A stretch of 20,285 bases of DNA from Bryobacterales bacterium (GTDB lineage: Bacteria; Cyanobacteriota; Vampirovibrionia; Obscuribacterales; Obscuribacteraceae). Positions 1 to 6,548 of the stretch are shown here, piece by piece; position 1 is the first letter of the stretch, and every line of letters begins with the position of its first letter. The notes under the pieces are model-generated. The model ran no database searches. It was not told the DNA's origin and was given only the letters and a program-made list of their open reading frames with translations. The stretch is from assembly GCA_903970295.1 (NCBI GenBank), contig CAJCHQ010000718.1, forward strand, positions 1 to 20,285, read 5' to 3'. The translations under genes were made by a program, and so were the position numbers.

Positions 1-13
1 CACCCGTTGCAGG

Positions 14-84
14 CAGCTTATGCAAACAGCTTATGCAAGCAGCTTATGCAAACAGCTTATGCAAACAGCTTATGCAAACAGCTT
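14..84. repeat. 13-bp tandem repeat, five copies plus a partial
   Basis: The unit CAGCTTATGCAAA repeats head to tail from 14 to 78, with one G for A change at position 39, and a sixth partial copy (CAGCTT) at 79-84. On the minus strand the unit reads TTTGCATAAGCTG and carries the last codons and TAA stop of the leftward gene ending at 70. The array therefore looks like slippage copies of that gene's 3' end. The unit length is not a multiple of three. Confidence 0.95.
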
Positions 85-852
85 CTTCCACCAGGGAAGA
101 TTAGCTTTCTCTGTCTGCGCTGCGAGTTCGGTTTCTAGCTCGACGATGCGCTCTTGCAAGTTGGCGACTTCGACATTGCGCGTTTCCATACTTTCTTTGG
201 CTGTGCGTAGTTTGAGTTCGAGAACGGAGACCCGCTCCAGGCGCTCGTCGCGCAGAGCAACGTCTTGTTGCAAGCGAAGGATCTGTCCGCGTTCTTGGGC
301 CAAGCGATGGGCGAACTCAATCGTGAGTTGATTGAGAAATTCGTCTAGCGCTGGCAGCATGTGCGCGATGGCTGCTCTTCCCGGGTTCGTGTGAGAGAAG
401 TCAAAGGCATTTTCGGCGCCTGCGCCTTGGTATATCTGGAGTACATCGATGTCGGCGGAAACGGCGTCCGTAGATGATGGCGGTTCGGAATAGGAAACGA
501 GATCAGCAAACGGCGATGAGATCGATTCCACTGACTGGCTGTCAACTTTCTCGACGCGATTGCCCTCGTTTGCTTCCTTCTCATCTGCGTCCGTCTCGCC
601 CTTAGAGCCGTCATCGAAAAGTTCGGTAAGCCCCTCTGTCGAAATACGCTCAGACTTATCTAGTTCCGGCAAGCGTTCGGTTTCCAGCAAATCTTGCACG
701 GCGCCGTGGTAGACAAACCATTTGTCTTTTTCGCCGACTCTCCGACGCTCGCCTTTGATCTCGCCGGTAGTCAATTTTTCGCGAATTACTTTTTTGTCCA
801 CTCCCAGGACTGCTGCTGCTTTCTTCACGGTTACCAAAGGATGAATTTGCAT
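70..852 (-). CDS. HTH-containing coiled-coil protein of unknown function
   Basis: This 260-residue protein starts at ATG 852-850, with a Shine-Dalgarno CGAGGAT at 858-864. Residues 7-55 resemble a small excisionase/MerR-like winged helix-turn-helix (VTVKKAAAVLGVDKKVIREK, then a basic stretch and KWFVYHGAV), so DNA binding is plausible. Residues 60-165 are acidic, Ser/Glu-rich and probably disordered. Residues 168-247 have heptad-like Leu/Glu/Arg spacing typical of a coiled coil. The protein ends in the aromatic-basic tail PWWKKLFA. The combination suggests a DNA-binding protein that oligomerises through its C-terminus, but I do not recognise a named family. The stop codon lies inside the 13-bp tandem repeat, and a palindromic repeat sits just upstream of the ribosome binding site. 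Confidence 0.8.
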   Translation of the reverse strand: MQIHPLVTVKKAAAVLGVDKKVIREKLTTGEIKGERRRVGEKDKWFVYHGAVQDLLETERLPELDKSERISTEGLTELFDDGSKGETDADEKEANEGNRVEKVDSQSVESISSPFADLVSYSEPPSSTDAVSADIDVLQIYQGAGAENAFDFSHTNPGRAAIAHMLPALDEFLNQLTIEFAHRLAQERGQILRLQQDVALRDERLERVSVLELKLRTAKESMETRNVEVANLQERIVELETELAAQTEKANLPWWKKLFA

Positions 853-870
853 GCCCTATCCTCGATATGC

Positions 871-895
871 GCACCATATACGGCACCATGGTGCC
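871..895. repeat. Interspersed palindrome, compound copy
   Basis: Positions 882-895 are a perfect 14-bp palindrome GGCACCATGGTGCC, preceded by GCACCATATACG. Read on the minus strand it includes TGCCGTATATGGTGC, which matches the family consensus seen elsewhere in the window. It lies about 20 bp upstream of the start of the leftward HTH/coiled-coil gene and could be part of its control region. Confidence 0.75.
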
Positions 896-1034
896 TTCGC
901 GGGCATTATACACGCTGCCGGGGTCGGGCGAAAGCGATTTCTCTCTAACCGCTATTCTAGAAAGTCGACGTCTGGTCGGCGACCTTCTGCAGCAGAGTGT
1001 CTATGGGAAGTGTCCGGCGTCTAGCGCGTGGATA

Positions 1035-1184
1035 TTAGCTTTGCCACCGATTTGGACAAATTTGTATCTGTTGATTTATGTCGCCACCATTGGTAGTAGC
1101 ACCGCCGCCCATACTCCCCAGAAAGAACAGGGACATCGAAGACGCTGCAGCTCCAACCATTGCTCGTCTCGATATTCTTTTCAT
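1035..1184 (-). CDS. Possible small exported peptide (49 aa)
   Basis: A 49-codon ORF starts at ATG 1184-1182 and ends with TAA at 1037-1035. It has a good Shine-Dalgarno (GAGAGGA, five to six bases from the ATG). The N-terminus MKRISRRAMVGAAASSMSLF is a positively charged region followed by a hydrophobic stretch, as in a signal peptide. SRRAMV loosely resembles a twin-arginine motif. The remaining part is Gly/Thr/Asn-rich with one Cys (CPNRWQS end). It is divergent from the secreted TPR gene that starts at 1244. I know no family for it. The support is only the ribosome binding site and the signal-like start, so it could be chance. Confidence 0.42.
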   Translation of the reverse strand: MKRISRRAMVGAAASSMSLFFLGSMGGGATTNGGDINQQIQICPNRWQS

Positions 1185-1243
1185 TTATATCCTCTCCGCG
1201 GCTGATACACTGTATTTTCCGAGACTCAGGGATTAATTCGATC

Positions 1244-2491
1244 ATGAAACATTATAATAAGTGTTTGGCCGGAAGAATTTTATTTTGTGCACTAGCTCTT
1301 AGTGCTGCGTCTTTGGCGACGCCTGACAGGAGTGCGTCGGCTCAAGAACAAATGACAGCCGAGCAGTACTATGCACGAGCCAGTAAAGAAAACATGGACG
1401 GCAAATACGAGGACGCCATTGCCGATTTTGACAGGGCGATCGCGAAGAATCCTCAATATTGGAAGGCGTTTGCTAACAGGAGTGCTGCGCGCTTCAACAC
1501 GAAAAATTACGCCGGCGCACTAGACGATATAAATCTCGCTATTGCGCATATGGGTCAATTGAAAGGGCTAGTCGAGTTGAAGCAGCGCATTGTCCAAACC
1601 ACCGCAGATAATTCCAATCAGGCTGAACGTCTGCGCATGGCTCGGCAGATGTTATTGAACGCTCAACTCGGCGGCGACTTCACTGACCCGGCGGCAAATA
1701 TCATGCGTATGGCTAATCAGGTCAGAGCAGCACAAGCCGCCCAGGCGCTTATGGCCCCAAGAAGAGCTGAGCCGGCGGCGGGACAGTCGGGCACTATTTC
1801 TCATGGTCCGTCACCATTTGCAGCCGGCAGTGGATCGACCGAGAATTCGCCCTTTGCGGAAGGTTCAGCGAGCCACAGTGATGCGACGACTTCGACAAGT
1901 CATGCGAGTGCCACGAGCCATGCCGCTTCATCAAGTAAAACGAGTGCTGCAGGCCACGCGGGAAATACGAGCAGCAAGTTGGCCAGTCAAACAAGTACGA
2001 CTAGTAACAAGCTAGCCTCCAGCAACTCGGACTCGCCTTTTCAGGTCTCTGATTCCCCATCACCGCCGCCGTCGAATGGCAGCTCAAATTGGAGTACAAG
2101 CAGCCAGCCGAGCCAGGCCAGTGAACCGGCAGCATCGACTTATTCAACTGGATTGATGCACTCGGGCAGTTCGTTAGTCAGTCCATTGAACTCGCAGGCT
2201 ACTGCCAATCAGCCGGCTTCACCATCAGGGATGAGTGCCCAGGCCTACTTCGACCGGGCGTGTGGCAAGGGACAGGCTATGGACTTGCTTGGTGCAATCA
2301 AAGATTATGATGAAGCGATCAAGCTCGATCCGAATTTCGGCAAAGCTTATGCAAATCGAGGGTCGGCGCGATTCAATTATGGGGATCGCAAAGGTGCTCT
2401 CGACGATTTCAATAAAGCCGTCGAGCTTATGCCTGAAAACCCTGGAGTTAAGGAATTGCGCGATCGAGTGGCAGCGGCCGTAGGCCCGTGA
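1244..2491 (+). CDS. Secreted TPR-repeat protein with Ser-rich linker
   Basis: A 415-residue protein starting at ATG 1244. This start places a standard signal peptide at the N-terminus (MKHYNKCLAGRILFCALALS..., likely cleavage near ASA-QEQ, residue 33). An upstream in-frame start at 1160 would spoil it. Residues 38-105 hold two tetratricopeptide repeats (YEDAIADFDRAIAKNP, then KAFANRSAARFNTKNYAGAL). A Ser/Thr/Ala/Pro-rich low-complexity linker covers about 170-330. A second TPR pair forms the C-terminus, 333-415 (GAIKDYDEAIKLDPNFGKAY). The two TPR blocks are similar to each other. TPRs mediate protein-protein contacts, so a scaffold role in the periplasm or outside the cell is likely, but the partner is unknown. 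The upstream ribosome binding site is weak. Confidence 0.85.
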   Translation: MKHYNKCLAGRILFCALALSAASLATPDRSASAQEQMTAEQYYARASKENMDGKYEDAIADFDRAIAKNPQYWKAFANRSAARFNTKNYAGALDDINLAIAHMGQLKGLVELKQRIVQTTADNSNQAERLRMARQMLLNAQLGGDFTDPAANIMRMANQVRAAQAAQALMAPRRAEPAAGQSGTISHGPSPFAAGSGSTENSPFAEGSASHSDATTSTSHASATSHAASSSKTSAAGHAGNTSSKLASQTSTTSNKLASSNSDSPFQVSDSPSPPPSNGSSNWSTSSQPSQASEPAASTYSTGLMHSGSSLVSPLNSQATANQPASPSGMSAQAYFDRACGKGQAMDLLGAIKDYDEAIKLDPNFGKAYANRGSARFNYGDRKGALDDFNKAVELMPENPGVKELRDRVAAAVGP

Positions 2492-2503
2492 AGTTCTCGT
2501 AGT

Positions 2504-2531
2504 GGCACCGCAGGTGGTGGCACCATGGGCC
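2504..2531. repeat. Interspersed palindrome, degenerate copy next to a terminator
   Basis: GGCACCGCAGGTGGTG followed by GCACCATGGGCC. It shares the GGCACC half-site and the GCACCATGG block with the copy at 871-895. Its right end joins directly to the A9 tract of a leftward terminator, as at 8147-8180. Confidence 0.5.
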
Positions 2532-2574
2532 AAAAAAAAAGACAGAAAGGCGGCTAATCGAAACCACCTTTCTG
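2532..2574 (-). terminator. Rho-independent terminator, leftward
   Basis: On the minus strand, CAGAAAGGTGG and CCGCCTTTCTG (2574-2564 and 2553-2543) form an 11-bp stem with one mismatch. Nine Ts follow (A9 at 2532-2540 on the plus strand). It lies about 95 bp beyond the stop of the leftward gene at 2669-3013. Confidence 0.8.
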
Positions 2575-2576
2575 CC

Positions 2577-2600
2577 CAGGCTCAACCGGCCTGAGTTTTT
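2577..2600 (+). terminator. Possible weak terminator of the TPR gene
   Basis: CAGGC (2577-2581) pairs with GCCTG (2589-2593) around a 7-nt loop and is followed by AG and five Ts (2596-2600). It lies 86 bp downstream of the rightward TPR gene. The stem is only 5 bp, so support is modest. Confidence 0.4.
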
Positions 2601-2668
2601 CGCGCGATTTACCGAATTTTCAGCTCTTCAATTACCCAGTTACGCGTTTTAGTCGGACAGATGGCTGA

Positions 2669-3013
2669 TTAACCCGCCCGCTTCCTCTCGAACACCATGT
2701 AAGGGCTGGTCTCGACACTACGGCCGGTGAACCAGACGCTCCAGCCTTGTGCCTCCGCTTCTGCGATCAGTCGTTCGATCGCGGCCCGATGCCTGTGGTA
2801 TCCACTCTGAGAGGGCACCGGTGTAAAGAGCCCGATCGATTTGTGCTCGGCATTGCCGTGCAGCGCCCGGTAGGCTTCGAGACGCATGGCGGCAATGTCG
2901 GCTGCAATGAGCAATTCTTGCTCGCGCGGGTCCGGATATGTGCGTTCGTTTCCTGCTTGCTCCGGGGTCGGCAATAGGTTGGCGCCAAGCGTGAGGTCTG
3001 TATTCGATTCCAT
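2669..3013 (-). CDS. Small protein of unknown function (114 aa)
   Basis: I chose ATG 3013-3011 because AGGAAAG lies about 10 bases upstream on the minus strand. An in-frame start at 3103 would add 30 residues but has no comparable site. The protein is soluble and mixed alpha/beta in character: an N-terminal polar segment, a helix around EQELLIAADIAAMRLEAYRA, then RAAIERLIAEAEAQGWSVW leading to a short strand and a basic C-terminus (FERKRAG). No signal peptide or membrane segment is visible. I do not recognise the family. It ends 95 bp before a leftward terminator, so it is probably a single-gene unit. Confidence 0.65.
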   Translation of the reverse strand: MESNTDLTLGANLLPTPEQAGNERTYPDPREQELLIAADIAAMRLEAYRALHGNAEHKSIGLFTPVPSQSGYHRHRAAIERLIAEAEAQGWSVWFTGRSVETSPYMVFERKRAG

Positions 3014-3592
3014 AATGTTTCTTTCCTGACTAATCGCTACAGCGATTCTAGTCCCGTAGGACATGGAAATCCGCAAGAACGATTCTGGCGGATTGGCTGT
3101 CACTCTCTGTCACTCTCGTCAGCGTCAGCTGGTGTTTAACGGCTTACTATTGGAGTTGATGGGATTTTATTGAGTTGAAGAAACCTTGGAGTGAAACAGA
3201 GAATTGACATCTGAGCATACGATGCCAATACCCCTAAAAACCCGTAGGATCAAGATTCTTGAGTTAGCGCCGCTGCGCACGCGCGTACTAACAATCTGCG
3301 CAATGCGGATAAAAAGGCGACTGTGTTTATTCTAGAGGTGTTGTAGGAAAGACCAAGTGTGGCGCTAGCCTTGAGGCTGCTGATGCTGTTTACAAACGAT
3401 ATTACATTTGCAGCTTTTTTACAAATCTCGTTCGCGCGAGCGCATGTGCAAGTTTTTTGCCACGCCGATTAGCATGGAGTAATCGAGAATTTAATCAGCT
3501 AGCCTATCCGCAGGTTGATCCGAGCAGCTTTCAATAGAAAGACTTGCACGGTCGTTGACTAACACCAACTAGGCAGGGCTGTGAAGATCGCT
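3014..3592. other. Intergenic stretch without a recognisable gene
   Basis: About 580 bases with no ORF of convincing composition and no tRNA-like fold noticed. A 10-bp direct duplication GTCACTCTCT / GTCACTCTCG lies at 3099-3118. A small AGCC-TTG-AGGCT-type hairpin occurs around 3370. Nothing else stands out. Confidence 0.5.
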
Positions 3593-3847
3593 TCATAGCT
3601 CTCCTCCCAGCCCGCCGAAACTAGCAACCACGACAATGCCGATGAAGTTGACTACAAATGGTGTCATCAGAGCCACTGCGGCAGTGCTGTAGAGTGAAAG
3701 CGCGCTTCGCTTCGCGGATTTGAGGGTGCTGATCACTGGACCAAGTGTCACGGATTTTCCCGGCAGCCTTTTTGTTTGGTACGCAATACCAACTGGTCCG
3801 GCATTTTCGCTTGACGACCCTCTAGAAGTTTTTGCAACAGAGCCCAC
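3593..3847 (-). CDS. Doubtful small hydrophobic protein (84 aa)
   Basis: An 84-codon ORF beginning at GTG 3847. The N-terminal half is polar and basic. The C-terminal third (STAAVALMTPFVVNFIGIVV, ending in a Gly-rich tail) could span the membrane. No Shine-Dalgarno is evident, and no family is recognised. It stands alone in a gene-poor stretch, so it may be spurious. Confidence 0.25.
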   Translation of the reverse strand: MGSVAKTSRGSSSENAGPVGIAYQTKRLPGKSVTLGPVISTLKSAKRSALSLYSTAAVALMTPFVVNFIGIVVVASFGGLGGEL

Positions 3848-3948
3848 AATAGCAGTGATGCTAATTGCACGTAGGCGGACGAAATAGTGGAGTGGCGAAG
3901 GCTTTAAGTCCTAAAGAGAGTAATCAGAGTGTTCTCGGGGCGTTAGTC

Positions 3949-3985
3949 GATGTTTTCCTGCTTTTGTGCTAGGATGGAAAACATC
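3949..3985 (+). promoter_or_regulatory. Inverted-repeat operator around the promoter of the antitoxin-like gene
   Basis: GATGTTTTCC (3949-3958) and GGAAAACATC (3976-3985) are a perfect 10-bp inverted repeat separated by 17 bp. The spacer ends in TGCTAGGAT (3967-3975), an extended -10-like element. Transcription would then start near 3982, 20 bp before the ATG at 4002. A two-arm operator overlapping a promoter fits autorepression by the HTH-containing product, which is common for antitoxins. Confidence 0.6.
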
Positions 3986-4001
3986 AACCGAGGTGACCTT
4001 T

Positions 4002-4667
4002 ATGCCAGCTCCATTATCTTTAGAAGAACGCGCTTTAACCGCCGTCCGTGAGGCGTCACCTCAAGTTGCAGAAATTGTGGTTGAAACTCTTGAAGCTTCA
4101 CATAATCAGCCTGGAGTGGAATCAGTTGCCATCATACGCGCGATGAGAGCCTTAGTGCGTTTAGTTAAATCTCTTCATTTACATGAGGCTGCAACTCAAT
4201 CTTCGGATCTTCAAGTTTTGATTTCAATTCTCCAAGAACCTGAAGTACAAGCGCTCTTAGCTGAAGTAGACCCTTTAGCCCGGGCCAAAATTCGAGGATT
4301 GAAGGTGCAAGCAGAAATCTTGGCTGCTGAGGGTGGCAGCATCTTTAGCACCGAGTTTGCCGAGTTGATCGGAATTACCCCTCAAGCCGTAGATAGGGCT
4401 AGAAAAGCTGGCTCCCTGATTGCTTTTCCTAGAGGACAAGCAAAATTCTGTTACCCCTTGTGGCAAATACATCAAGGTGCGGTTTTGCGTGGTCTAAAGG
4501 AATCAATACGCGCATTAGGGAATGCTTCGATGTTTACGAAAGCCAACTTCTTTTTGAGTGCCAATTCCCGGCTGTATGGCAGACGTCCTTTGGATTTTTT
4601 GCGAGAAGGCAAAGCTAATGAAGTAATAGCTGCTGCCACCGCATTCGGTGAGCACGGGGCGGCTTGA
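4002..4667 (+). CDS. Antitoxin-like protein, HTH plus MbcA/ParS-type C-terminal domain
   Basis: A 221-residue protein starting at ATG 4002 with Shine-Dalgarno GAGGTGA at 3990-3996. Residues 1-110 are helical. Residues 115-140 (STEFAELIGITPQAVDRARK) form a helix-turn-helix. Residues 155-221 resemble the MbcA/ParS/Xre toxin-binding domain (formerly DUF2384): a GLKESIRALG helix, then NSRLYGRRPLDFLREGKANE, and an AAATAFGEHGAA end. In known systems this domain neutralises a RES-type ADP-ribosyl toxin encoded next door. No RES gene is visible on either side, so it is a solitary antitoxin, a regulator, or the remnant of a pair. Codon use leans towards A/T-ending codons (CTT, TCA, CAA) compared with the clp genes, which may indicate horizontal transfer. 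The inverted repeat upstream suggests self-regulation. Confidence 0.72.
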   Translation: MPAPLSLEERALTAVREASPQVAEIVVETLEASHNQPGVESVAIIRAMRALVRLVKSLHLHEAATQSSDLQVLISILQEPEVQALLAEVDPLARAKIRGLKVQAEILAAEGGSIFSTEFAELIGITPQAVDRARKAGSLIAFPRGQAKFCYPLWQIHQGAVLRGLKESIRALGNASMFTKANFFLSANSRLYGRRPLDFLREGKANEVIAAATAFGEHGAA

Positions 4668-4934
4668 GTCTTCCAGCAGCTAACTTCAATACACTGGCTC
4701 GGGGATAGCGAAGCTGTCACCAGGTGCAAAGTCTAAAAGACATTTGAAACGCAGTCATACTGGGAACCTCTTAATTGCTTGATCGTATTCTTTCTAAGCA
4801 ACAGAGCCGCGGCCATCAAAGAAGCGGCGGAATTGCGCGGGATCTGCGAGAGGCTAAAAGCGCAAATTGCCGAGCTTCTAGCTCGCATGGGGCGAGACGA
4901 TAAGGACAAGAGCCGTAGATTTAGATGGAATATT

Positions 4935-4952
4935 GGCACCGCATATGGTGCC
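4935..4952. repeat. Interspersed palindrome, best-formed copy
   Basis: GGCACC-GCATAT-GGTGCC: 6-bp perfect arms around a 6-nt centre. It is intergenic, between the antitoxin-like gene and the small membrane protein. Confidence 0.85.
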
Positions 4953-4969
4953 CTATGGGCAAATTTTTT
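4949..4969 (+). terminator. Short hairpin with T-run overlapping the palindrome
   Basis: TGCCC (4949-4953) pairs with GGGCA (4957-4961) around TAT and is followed by AA and six Ts (4964-4969). The left arm overlaps the right arm of the palindrome at 4935-4952, so the two hairpins cannot form together. It could terminate rightward transcripts, but the stem is only 5 bp. Confidence 0.35.
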
Positions 4970-5047
4970 ACGGAACACGAGTGATAACTCTGCTTTTTCT
5001 TTAAAACTCTGGGGAAATCACGTATTGCATCTATCGCAGACAAGGGC

Positions 5048-5365
5048 ATGATCCTGAAAAGAATAAATTCGACAGGAGAGATAGACTTGCAACTGCTTTT
5101 ATCATTCTTAGCCATAAATGCAATGTTACTGCATGAAATCATGGTGACTTCTGAAGCAAACGTCGGTTTTCAAAACGTCACTCCACTCATCGTTCGATAC
5201 ACAATCTTGGCTATAGTGCCAGCCATCTTCCTTGCTCGGGCATTCGTACCCCGGACACATGTCAGAGCGGTCCGCTGGACTGCTACCGCAGCGATCCTTC
5301 TATTAGTTCCCCTTTGTGTTGAAAGCTGCGGAATTTACATTCAAAAAAAACTTCCGAGTAATTAG
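5048..5365 (+). CDS. Small integral membrane protein (105 aa)
   Basis: The protein starts at ATG 5048, with only a purine-rich AAGGGC immediately before it. Three hydrophobic segments are visible, at about residues 14-33 (LQLLLSFLAINAMLLHEIMV), 47-66 (around VRYTILAIVPAIFLARAF) and 76-97 (AAILLLVPLCVESCGIYI). A short basic tail follows. Basic residues cluster between segments two and three (RTHVRAVRW), which favours a cytoplasmic loop there. No family is recognised. A strong GC-rich hairpin follows the stop codon by 11 bp, supporting a real transcription unit. Confidence 0.55.
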   Translation: MILKRINSTGEIDLQLLLSFLAINAMLLHEIMVTSEANVGFQNVTPLIVRYTILAIVPAIFLARAFVPRTHVRAVRWTATAAILLLVPLCVESCGIYIQKKLPSN

Positions 5366-5376
5366 TATTGAATGAA

Positions 5377-5400
5377 GTGCGGCTCCGTTAGGAGCCGCAC
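5377..5400 (+). terminator. Strong GC-rich hairpin after the membrane protein gene
   Basis: GTGCGGCTCC (5377-5386) and GGAGCCGCAC (5391-5400) form a perfect 10-bp stem with a GTTA loop. There is no T-run after it on either strand, so it is a terminator-like or mRNA-stabilising hairpin rather than a canonical terminator. Confidence 0.6.
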
Positions 5401-5599
5401 CCAATCTATGATCCTTGTTAGATTAGTGATAGTTCGAACCCGGCTGAGGCGTGCAGCCGTTGGGATAGTTTATTATCTTGATCCAAAGCGCGCCCTGCAA
5501 AGTCTCTGGTCAGCCCTTGAAGAAGTTGGTATCAAACCGAAAGTTGCTCGTGCGGTGCCGCGCGATGCCTTCGTACAACAGCCGCCGCTTTCGATCGAC

Positions 5600-5998
5600 T
5601 TACCCAGAGCGATCTAGCGCGTCGGAATATCCGCTATCATTTGCGCCCGACGAAAGATCTATATCCTTCAATTTAGGCATTGCGCGAAGATTGGCGTTGG
5701 CGACATCCTTGTTGTAGTTGACATCGATCCGCTTTGGAAAACCGTCGAGGCGACGCATTCCATATAAGCAATTCGCTAGATAGTAAAAGTTCTTGGAGTT
5801 GGCGCTACCGTTCTTGATATCGGCTGCAAAACATTGAGCGGCCGCGTCCAACTTCTTCTGATTGTAGTTTTGTAATCCTTGGTCGAAATTAAGGCCGGCT
5901 TCAACAGCTCTTGCCGAGATTAAAGCAACACCGAGCACGAAAAGACTGCGCTGCGCAATACGACTGGCAAGATGCTTCATGGGCAACTCTCTGATCAC
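5600..5998 (-). CDS. Short exported TPR-like protein, possibly shortened by a stop codon
   Basis: The start is GTG 5998-5996, chosen because AAGGAGGG (6002-6009) lies four bases upstream. The in-frame ATG at 5980 is too far from it. Residues 1-34 form a signal peptide (basic N-region, hydrophobic LFVLGVALIS, likely cleavage at VEA-GLNF). Residues 35-75 resemble one tetratricopeptide unit (FDQGLQNYNQKKLDAAAQCF, then NSKNFYYLANCLYGM). The C-terminal half is polar (VANANLRAMPKLKDIDLSSG). After the TAA at 5602-5600 the same frame stays open for 29 more codons, to a TGA at 5512-5510. That extension has a protein-like composition (LLYEGIARHRTSNFRFDTNF), so the TAA could be a recent nonsense mutation. 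The function is unknown; it was probably exported as a small TPR adaptor. Confidence 0.6.
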   Translation of the reverse strand: MIRELPMKHLASRIAQRSLFVLGVALISARAVEAGLNFDQGLQNYNQKKLDAAAQCFAADIKNGSANSKNFYYLANCLYGMRRLDGFPKRIDVNYNKDVANANLRAMPKLKDIDLSSGANDSGYSDALDRSG

Positions 5999-6138
5999 AA
6001 GCCCTCCTTATGTTACACGTCGAAGCGACAAAATGTGGCAGCGAGGAAGACCGGCGACTGCGAGAATTTCAAAAGCACATGTCAAGGATGAGAACTGCTG
6101 CTAGCATTGGCTAACCTTTCCGGAGAAAGCCGTAGACG

Positions 6139-6543
6139 ATGTACAAAGATTTTATAGCTTTCCTCACCAAAGCCAACGCCCTTGCTCTGGCAATCGGCGT
6201 GATTATTGGAGCCGCCACAGGCAAAGTGGTTTCCGCCATCGTCGACGATTTGTTGATGCCCATAATCGGTTTGATTATGCCCGCCGGCGATTGGCGAGAA
6301 GCTCAAATCGTGCTTTCGCATTCCATCGACGCTAACGGAAAAACTACCCTTAATGCAATCAAGTACGGACATCTGGTTGGTTCATTGATCGACTTTGTGA
6401 TCATCGCCTTTGTCGTCTTTCTAATTACCAAGATTCTTCTTCCAAAAGATCCTCCGGCTCCCGCCACTAAATCGTGCCCAGAATGCCTTGAAACATTGCC
6501 TGCAGGCGCGAAGAAATGTAAGGCATGTACTTCTACGGTATAA
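6139..6543 (+). CDS. mscL: Large-conductance mechanosensitive channel with Zn-ribbon tail
   Basis: A 134-residue MscL-family protein of usual length. The N-terminal amphipathic segment and TM1 (FIAFLTKANALALAIGVIIG, then AATGKVVSAIVDDLLMPIIG) match the conserved pore helix pattern. The periplasmic loop spans roughly residues 48-77, and TM2 is about 78-100 (LIDFVIIAFVVFLITKIL). MscL forms a homopentamer that opens on membrane tension to release solutes during hypo-osmotic shock. The usual cytoplasmic C-terminal helix is replaced or extended by a C-x2-C...C-x2-C motif (C113, C116, C127, C130), a probable zinc ribbon. The MOSC-domain gene starts 5 bp after its stop codon, so the two are probably cotranscribed. 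Confidence 0.92.
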   Translation: MYKDFIAFLTKANALALAIGVIIGAATGKVVSAIVDDLLMPIIGLIMPAGDWREAQIVLSHSIDANGKTTLNAIKYGHLVGSLIDFVIIAFVVFLITKILLPKDPPAPATKSCPECLETLPAGAKKCKACTSTV

Positions 6544-6548
6544 CTCGA

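Larger units (their letters stand above)
4668..5047. other. Intergenic stretch with a possible coiled-coil gene fragment
   Basis: No complete gene is convincing. In the plus frame 4779-4925, starting at TTG, the sequence encodes a charged helical segment (KEAAELRGICERLKAQIAEL, then LARMGRDDKDKSRR) that looks like the end of a coiled-coil protein. The frame then runs through the palindromic repeat at 4935 to a stop at 5049-5051. No toxin partner for the preceding antitoxin-like gene is present. It may be a decayed gene. Confidence 0.3.

Noticed and set aside
1..90. Short regular repeats considered as a CRISPR array.
   Set aside because: The 13-bp units are adjacent without spacers, so this is a simple tandem repeat.
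2806..2820. GGCACCGGTG inside the 2669-3013 gene, resembling the interspersed palindrome.
   Set aside because: It lacks the six-base ATAT-like centre and lies in a coding region; probably coincidental.
5431..5445. GTTCGAACC, resembling a tRNA T-loop.
   Set aside because: The flanking bases do not form a T-stem on either strand and no acceptor or anticodon arms are present.
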